From Bacillota bacterium (GTDB lineage: Bacteria > Bacillota > Clostridia > Acetivibrionales > DTU013), in contig JAEZYU010000049.1 in the NCBI GenBank assembly GCA_023418915.1, forward strand, positions 1 to 54,540: DNA of 54,540 bases, in the 5' to 3' direction. Shown in pieces: positions 51,301 to 54,540 of this stretch; the first letter of the stretch is position 1, and each line of letters begins with the position of its first letter. The notes beneath the pieces are model-generated. The model saw only the letters and a list, made by a program, of their open reading frames with translations. It was not told where the DNA came from and searched no databases. A program made the translations under genes and the position numbers.

Positions 51301-51423
51301 TTATATCATAATTATACATACGGATGATTTCCCGAGCAGTGTATCTTCAGATTGCTTATAGAACTCACTATGAATATCATGACCTTCATAGGCTTTTACT
51401 ACTGCATCAGAAACATCAATCAT
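51301..51423 (-). pseudogene. Truncated copy of the alpha/beta hydrolase cassette gene
   Basis: The first 83 bp of this frame (51341-51423) match 54327-54409, the start of the intact hydrolase gene, with a single mismatch (Ala for Val at residue 7). The match begins exactly at the ATG and ends after SEDT; from there the sequence is unrelated and stops after 12 more codons. The upstream DNA is different too, but supplies a new ribosome site (GGGAGGG). It is a recombined fragment of a cassette gene. Confidence 0.85.
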
Positions 51424-51445
51424 TTGACCCTCCCTGAATTGCTTA

Positions 51446-51545
51446 TACTAACCCGCGCAACGGAAGGTGCGGCCATTTGCTTCATCTTTCATATAACGTC
51501 CCATATAGTGCTGCCAGTGCCCTTGTGCTGACTGCTTTGTTATGT
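51446..51545 (-). repeat. attC-like site C (55 or 100 bp)
   Basis: The opening arm, ACATAACAAAGCAGTCAGCA (51545 down), matches the other sites. Two closing ends are possible: ACGTTATAT ending at 51491 (a 55-bp site), or GCGCGGGTTAGTA ending at 51446 (100 bp). The part between resembles the outer flank of site E (CCCGCGC...TTCATCTTTC..ATAAC). It separates the NUDIX gene from the hydrolase fragment. A CCGGCC/GGCCGG hairpin at 51563-51590 follows the NUDIX stop. Confidence 0.72.
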
Positions 51546-51651
51546 GAAGTCGTTGTCGCTTCCCGGCCGCACGACCGGAGTCAAGGCCGGACTGCCTTTT
51601 TCCTTCTTTCAACCTATAAACATTGTGAAGCAAAACAACTTCTGATTATGC

Positions 51652-52083
51652 TTATACTATTCGCTGTTTCTTTTCTAATGCTATCGAAAAAAAATCGCGT
51701 GACATCGGAAACCTTAATTCGTCCGGAAACGAATCAAAAAAATCTATTAATTTCATTTCACTGTCAGACGGTAATTCACCCAAAGTATGAACGATTGAAA
51801 AATAAACCTGTACATTTCCTTTGAAATACCTGCCGTCTATTTCCCCGTTAACATAATAATCACAAAGTGGTTCAATATCAAAATTAATTGCTCCCGTTTC
51901 TTCATAAAGTTCCCTTTTTGCAGCTTCCAGTGGTGTTTCGCCTTCATCAATATGACCGCCTGGATTTTCCCACGTATCCCTTTTTTTGTGCTTGCAAAAT
52001 ATCCACTTACCCTTATACAATGCCATAATATCCACACAAAAATAATCTTTTAATGAATTGAAGAGATATACTTTAAACTCCAT
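51652..52083 (-). CDS. NUDIX hydrolase
   Basis: This 143-residue enzyme hydrolyses nucleoside-diphosphate-linked substrates. The Nudix box is complete: GHIDEGETPLEAAKRELYEE followed by TGAI, with the metal-binding Glu pair. The upstream part FCKHKKRDTWENPGG is also typical. The start was chosen for GGAGGAGA six bases ahead of MEFKVYL. NUDIX genes are frequent integron cassettes. Substrate unknown. Confidence 0.9.
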   Translation of the reverse strand: MEFKVYLFNSLKDYFCVDIMALYKGKWIFCKHKKRDTWENPGGHIDEGETPLEAAKRELYEETGAINFDIEPLCDYYVNGEIDGRYFKGNVQVYFSIVHTLGELPSDSEMKLIDFFDSFPDELRFPMSRDFFSIALEKKQRIV

Positions 52084-52170
52084 TATTCTCCTCCAATAAT
52101 AAATAATGGTACTACGCAATATTATACGATTATGAACTAACTTACCATTAATATAAAATTGGTATTCTGC

Positions 52171-52464
52171 TTAACTGTTTTGTTTATAATAAAGATTTGC
52201 CAGTTTAGATAAATGTTCAACCACGTTAGGTTTCCAAGTTATTTTATTGACCAGCCATTGACACGGAAACTCATTACACAAACCACAAAACTGAACATTA
52301 TGTTTTTGAGCACATTTGTAAATAGGACATCCGTTTGATTGTTTCCATTCTTGACAATTTCCATCAGTTTCAATACAACCACCACAAATTCCTTCTTCTT
52401 TTTTCTTGCATCCAACACAACACTCTCCACAGGCAGTAATTGTAGTAAAATCGAAGTTTTCCAT
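52171..52464 (-). CDS. DUF3795 small Cys-rich protein
   Basis: This 97-residue protein has the DUF3795 Cys pattern (ACGECCVGCKKKEEGICGGC, then CPIYKCAQKH and FCGLCNEFPC) and likely binds a metal or iron-sulfur cluster. It is shorter than the DUF3795 gene at 22.3 kb. AGGAGAT precedes the start. Its stop is 50 bp from the NUDIX upstream region with no attC between them, so the two may form one cassette. Confidence 0.8.
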   Translation of the reverse strand: MENFDFTTITACGECCVGCKKKEEGICGGCIETDGNCQEWKQSNGCPIYKCAQKHNVQFCGLCNEFPCQWLVNKITWKPNVVEHLSKLANLYYKQNS

Positions 52465-52535
52465 ATCTTTGTTATCTCCTATAGTTTATATACTATTTTT
52501 GATTTAATATGTGGCTATAAATAATTGTTCGCAAT

Positions 52536-52824
52536 TTCTAACAATTACGCAGAGCGCCAATATTCGCCTAACGGCCGGAGCCCGGGCGACGTCTGACGAG
52601 CAAAATTTCATATAACGTCTACTCAGTCGCAATGCCGATGAGCTGGACCTGCGGAGCCCTTCTCCCTGGCGGTGCTCGCCACCTGGGATGCATAGGCGAG
52701 CAGCCGACCATAGTCGGCGACCAGCCCAGCAAATCGGTGTGGTGCCTGCTCGCGCTCCTGCTGTCAATGGTATAAGGCCGGATGACTTTCATCTGGCACC
52801 CTTGCGCTGACTGCTTTGTTATGC
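52536..52824 (-). repeat. attC-like site D, composite (289 bp, core 215 bp)
   Basis: Opening arm: GCATAACAAAGCAGTCAGCG (52824 down). The core closes GCGACTGAGTAGACGTTATAT at 52610. A second closing half follows: GGCCGTTAGGCG (near 52566-52577) and GGCGCTCTGCGTAATTGTTAG ending at 52536, which equals the closing half of site A. So two closing ends share one opening arm. A GCCGAC/GTCGGC hairpin (52705-52720) is shared with site B. Confidence 0.78.
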
Positions 52825-52849
52825 GATGGATGATGCCCCGTAACTCAGA

Positions 52850-52870
52850 GGCTGCCACGGATGGCAGACC
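52850..52870 (-). terminator. Hairpin CTGCCA/TGGCAG after the FMN reductase gene
   Basis: The stem CTGCCA pairs with TGGCAG around TCCG on the minus strand. It is the same position and loop as at 50780-50799, but with different stem bases. Confidence 0.6.
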
Positions 52871-52876
52871 CTTAAA

Positions 52877-53449
52877 CTATCTTTTAATCAAATTTGCGTA
52901 TTTTAGTATATTCCCTCCCAATACTTTTGCCTGTTGTAACCGTTTTTCTTGATTCAGTATATCTCCACATTTATCTGCTCTTGCTGATAAACCGTTTAAT
53001 TCACCTGGTACGCAAATGGCTCCAGAAGAAAGATAAAAATTATGTATTATATTTAATGCTATGCTCTGACCTCCCCCTTCTCCTCTACCAACAGCGATCG
53101 CTCCCCCGACTTTTCCTTCCAGAGGCCTTTTATTACCGAAAGCATAACACCTATCAAATAATGCCTTAAGCTGAGCAGTAATATTTCTATAATAGGCAGG
53201 AGACCCAATTATTAATGCATCGCAAGAAGTAAACTCATTATAAATAAAATTCATATTATCACCTTTAATTTCACAGCTGCCAGTTTTCTTACAACTATCA
53301 CATCCGATGCATGGGTTGATTATATTTTCACTTAGGAAGAACTCCTTAACTTCCCATCCCAACTCTCTAAAGGGATCTAATGCATACTTAATCAAAATTT
53401 CAGTATTTCCACCTTTTCTAGGACTACCTGATATTCCGATAACTTTCAT
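52877..53449 (-). CDS. NADPH-dependent FMN reductase / flavodoxin-like protein
   Basis: This 190-residue flavoprotein has SGSPRKGGNTEIL as the phosphate-binding loop, a Cys pair in CIGCDSCKKTGSCEI that could bind iron-sulfur or act in redox, and GSPAYYRNITAQLKALFDR. It belongs to the NAD(P)H-dependent oxidoreductase group with an iron-sulfur-type insertion. GAGGAGAG lies before the chosen ATG. It is a single-gene cassette between sites D and E. Confidence 0.85.
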   Translation of the reverse strand: MKVIGISGSPRKGGNTEILIKYALDPFRELGWEVKEFFLSENIINPCIGCDSCKKTGSCEIKGDNMNFIYNEFTSCDALIIGSPAYYRNITAQLKALFDRCYAFGNKRPLEGKVGGAIAVGRGEGGGQSIALNIIHNFYLSSGAICVPGELNGLSARADKCGDILNQEKRLQQAKVLGGNILKYANLIKR

Positions 53450-53520
53450 ACAACTCTCCTCTACAACCAAAACTATCGATATAGTATCATAAATAGGTTC
53501 TCAAAAGCCTCACATACAAG

Positions 53521-53540
53521 CCCGCGCCAAGGACGGCGCG
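53521..53540 (-). repeat. Outer hairpin beside site E
   Basis: CGCGCC and GGCGCG pair around AAGGAC. A comparable hairpin in site C has the stem CCGCGC/GTGCGG. Confidence 0.5.
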
Positions 53541-53559
53541 TATATGTGCATCATCTTTC

Positions 53560-53729
53560 GTATAACGTCTCGCAGTCGCGACGCCGATGAGCTGGACCCC
53601 CGAAGCCCTTCCCTCTGGCGGTGCTCGCACGCAGTGAATCGGTGTGGTGCCTGCTCGCGCTCCTGCTGTCAATGGTATAAGGCCGGATGACTTTCCACTG
53701 GCACCCTTGCGCCGACTGCTTTGTTATGT
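53560..53729 (-). repeat. attC-like site E (170 bp)
   Basis: On the minus strand it opens ACATAACAAAGCAGTCGGCG (53729 down) and closes CGCGACTGCGAGACGTTATAC (ending 53560). GCAGTC and GACTGC pair, with an unpaired base beyond, and the outer cores are ACATAAC and GTTATAC. Inner DNA closely matches sites B and D (a shared stretch with TGTCAATGGTATAAGGCCGG), but lacks the GCCGAC hairpin of those. It separates the alpha/beta hydrolase gene from the reductase gene. Confidence 0.8.
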
Positions 53730-53753
53730 GGAGGATGGTGCCCCACGAAGCCA

Positions 53754-53774
53754 GAGCGCCACGGAAGGCGCGCC
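53754..53774 (-). terminator. Hairpin GCGCC/GGCGC after the alpha/beta hydrolase gene
   Basis: GCGCC and GGCGC pair around TTCCGT on the minus strand; this is the third hairpin of the TCCG-loop set, with yet other stem bases. Confidence 0.5.
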
Positions 53775-53785
53775 TTAAATTCCTT

Positions 53786-54409
53786 TCAATTCAAAAACTT
53801 GACATACAAATCAGTAACTTGACTTAATATCTTCAAGCACCCTTTTAAGTCATTATCAAGTTCTAGAGAATGCTTTGCGCCATCTATTAGGAGTAATTCC
53901 ACACCACTATACTTCTTAATAATATCTATATTTTCTTTAGAAAACACTTTATCTTTTGTTCCAATTATCACTGTACATTTTGAATTAATGACATGTGCTA
54001 GAGTCGTATTTATTGGCGTTAGAAATATATTATTTACGTTACCATAGCCGAGTTCTTTTGAAATCCTTCCAGCAATGTCGGTACCCAGACTTTTGCTTAT
54101 AAAGTATATTTCCTTGTAATTATCTATTACACATTTTCGCATTGCATCGTAACATTCTTGAGTTTCTACTTCTATAGTGTCAACCAGACCTTTAATGGGT
54201 TCTTTACGACCATATGATAAACACAGAACATCATGACCAGCTATCAATGCTGCTTTCCTTGCATAATGTAGTAACGGCATCTCACAACTATAATTACCAC
54301 CAGGAAAAATAACTACTAATGACTTAGTATCTTCAGATTGCTTATAGAACTCACTATGAATATCATGACCTTCATAGGCTTTTACTACTACATCAGAAAC
54401 ATCAATCAT
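53786..54409 (-). CDS. Small alpha/beta hydrolase (cassette gene)
   Basis: This 207-residue alpha/beta-hydrolase-fold protein has the oxyanion-like loop VVIFPGGNYSCEMP, a nucleophile elbow in FISKSLGTDIAG (Ser), GTKDKVF with the acid Asp, and DGAKHSLEL with the His. No signal peptide. Its first 27 codons recur as a fragment at 51.3-51.4 kb. It is the first full cassette gene seen when entering the array from the right. The ATG follows GAGGAGAATC. Substrate unknown. Confidence 0.82.
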   Translation of the reverse strand: MIDVSDVVVKAYEGHDIHSEFYKQSEDTKSLVVIFPGGNYSCEMPLLHYARKAALIAGHDVLCLSYGRKEPIKGLVDTIEVETQECYDAMRKCVIDNYKEIYFISKSLGTDIAGRISKELGYGNVNNIFLTPINTTLAHVINSKCTVIIGTKDKVFSKENIDIIKKYSGVELLLIDGAKHSLELDNDLKGCLKILSQVTDLYVKFLN

Positions 54410-54540
54410 TTTGATTCTCCTCGTATAATAGTATTTGTTAAAACAATTCTATACAATTTCCAGTAAGTAACTGGAAGTTTCATAGCAATTCATTTCTTCA
54501 TTATTCATATCTTTTCGTCCACTCTGCCAGCTGGTGGACA
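54410..54540. other. Right edge beyond the last complete cassette gene
   Basis: No complete attC-like arm is seen. TTCCAGT and ACTGGAA (about 54460-54475) form a short hairpin. If the cassette reading is right, the next attC site or the attI site lies just beyond this edge. Confidence 0.3.

Noticed and set aside
50410..53672. Minus-strand ORFs of 60-120 codons inside attC-like sites (e.g. 50410-50772, 52504-52767, 53487-53672)
   Set aside because: They consist of the palindromic site sequence itself and share it between sites; a recombination site explains them better than genes.
54410..54540. attI site at the right edge
   Set aside because: A GTTAAAA motif and a short hairpin are present, but there is no integrase and too little sequence to judge.
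1..54540. tRNA or rRNA genes
   Set aside because: I saw no GGTTCGAATCC-type T-arms with matching acceptor stems and no rRNA-like stretches.

Overview
The window reads as chromosomal DNA of an anaerobic Bacillota of class Clostridia. The signs are strong AGGAGG-type ribosome binding sites, three SLH domains on a very large exported protein, small clostridial families (DUF6472, DUF3795, DUF6125, DUF7010), an ECF-transporter S component and an ISLre2-type transposase fragment. Almost every gene is on the minus strand. The clear exceptions are a calcium-loop-like protein (32.2-33.3 kb), an ABC-F ATPase (45.1-47.0 kb) and a tiny hydrophobic peptide (30.1 kb). No rRNA, tRNA or CRISPR array was seen.

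Region 0-22 kb: a transposase fragment; a membrane-anchored alpha/beta hydrolase; a three-gene MacB-like ABC exporter operon with its own promoter; an ANT(6)-like adenylyltransferase; DinB, DUF5680, SGNH-hydrolase, histidine-phosphatase and NYN-LOTUS genes; a broken DUF6125 gene; an ECF S component coupled to a uridine-kinase-like protein; a QueG-like iron-sulfur protein; an S41 protease; a HAD phosphatase; a phosphodiesterase; a GNAT; an AviRa-like rRNA methyltransferase; and a lipoprotein. Many intergenic gaps, and several coding regions, hold short tandem repeats whose sequence differs at every locus.

Region 22-38 kb: a run of small accessory genes on one strand (DUF3795, GNATs, Fpg/Nei glycosylase, DinB fusion, dCTP deaminase, Rsm22-like methyltransferase, PH-domain and membrane proteins, cupin, methyltransferase, adenosine-deaminase-like enzyme), with gene fragments and remnants of recombination sites near 35.3, 36.9 and 37.8 kb. 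Region 38-49 kb: a ~2,100-residue SLH-anchored surface protein, an ABC-F gene behind a leader that looks like an attenuator, a GNAT, and tag with a small partner.

Region 49.5-54.5 kb is the most interesting part. Six small modules follow one another, all on the minus strand: RelE/Phd toxin-antitoxin, HicAB, NUDIX, DUF3795, FMN reductase and alpha/beta hydrolase. Between most of them lie 55-290 bp imperfect palindromes. Their ends read RYYYAAC ... GTTRRRY and carry a conserved AACAAAGCAGTCAGC arm facing its near-complement, with an unpaired base, which is the architecture of integron attC sites. I interpret this as an integron gene-cassette array in a Clostridia-like genome, with no integrase inside the window; one would be expected beyond the right edge. 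Eroded half-sites at 35-38 kb suggest that the array was once longer or that a second, older array existed. Duplicated, truncated and frameshifted cassette genes suggest it has been recombining and decaying.
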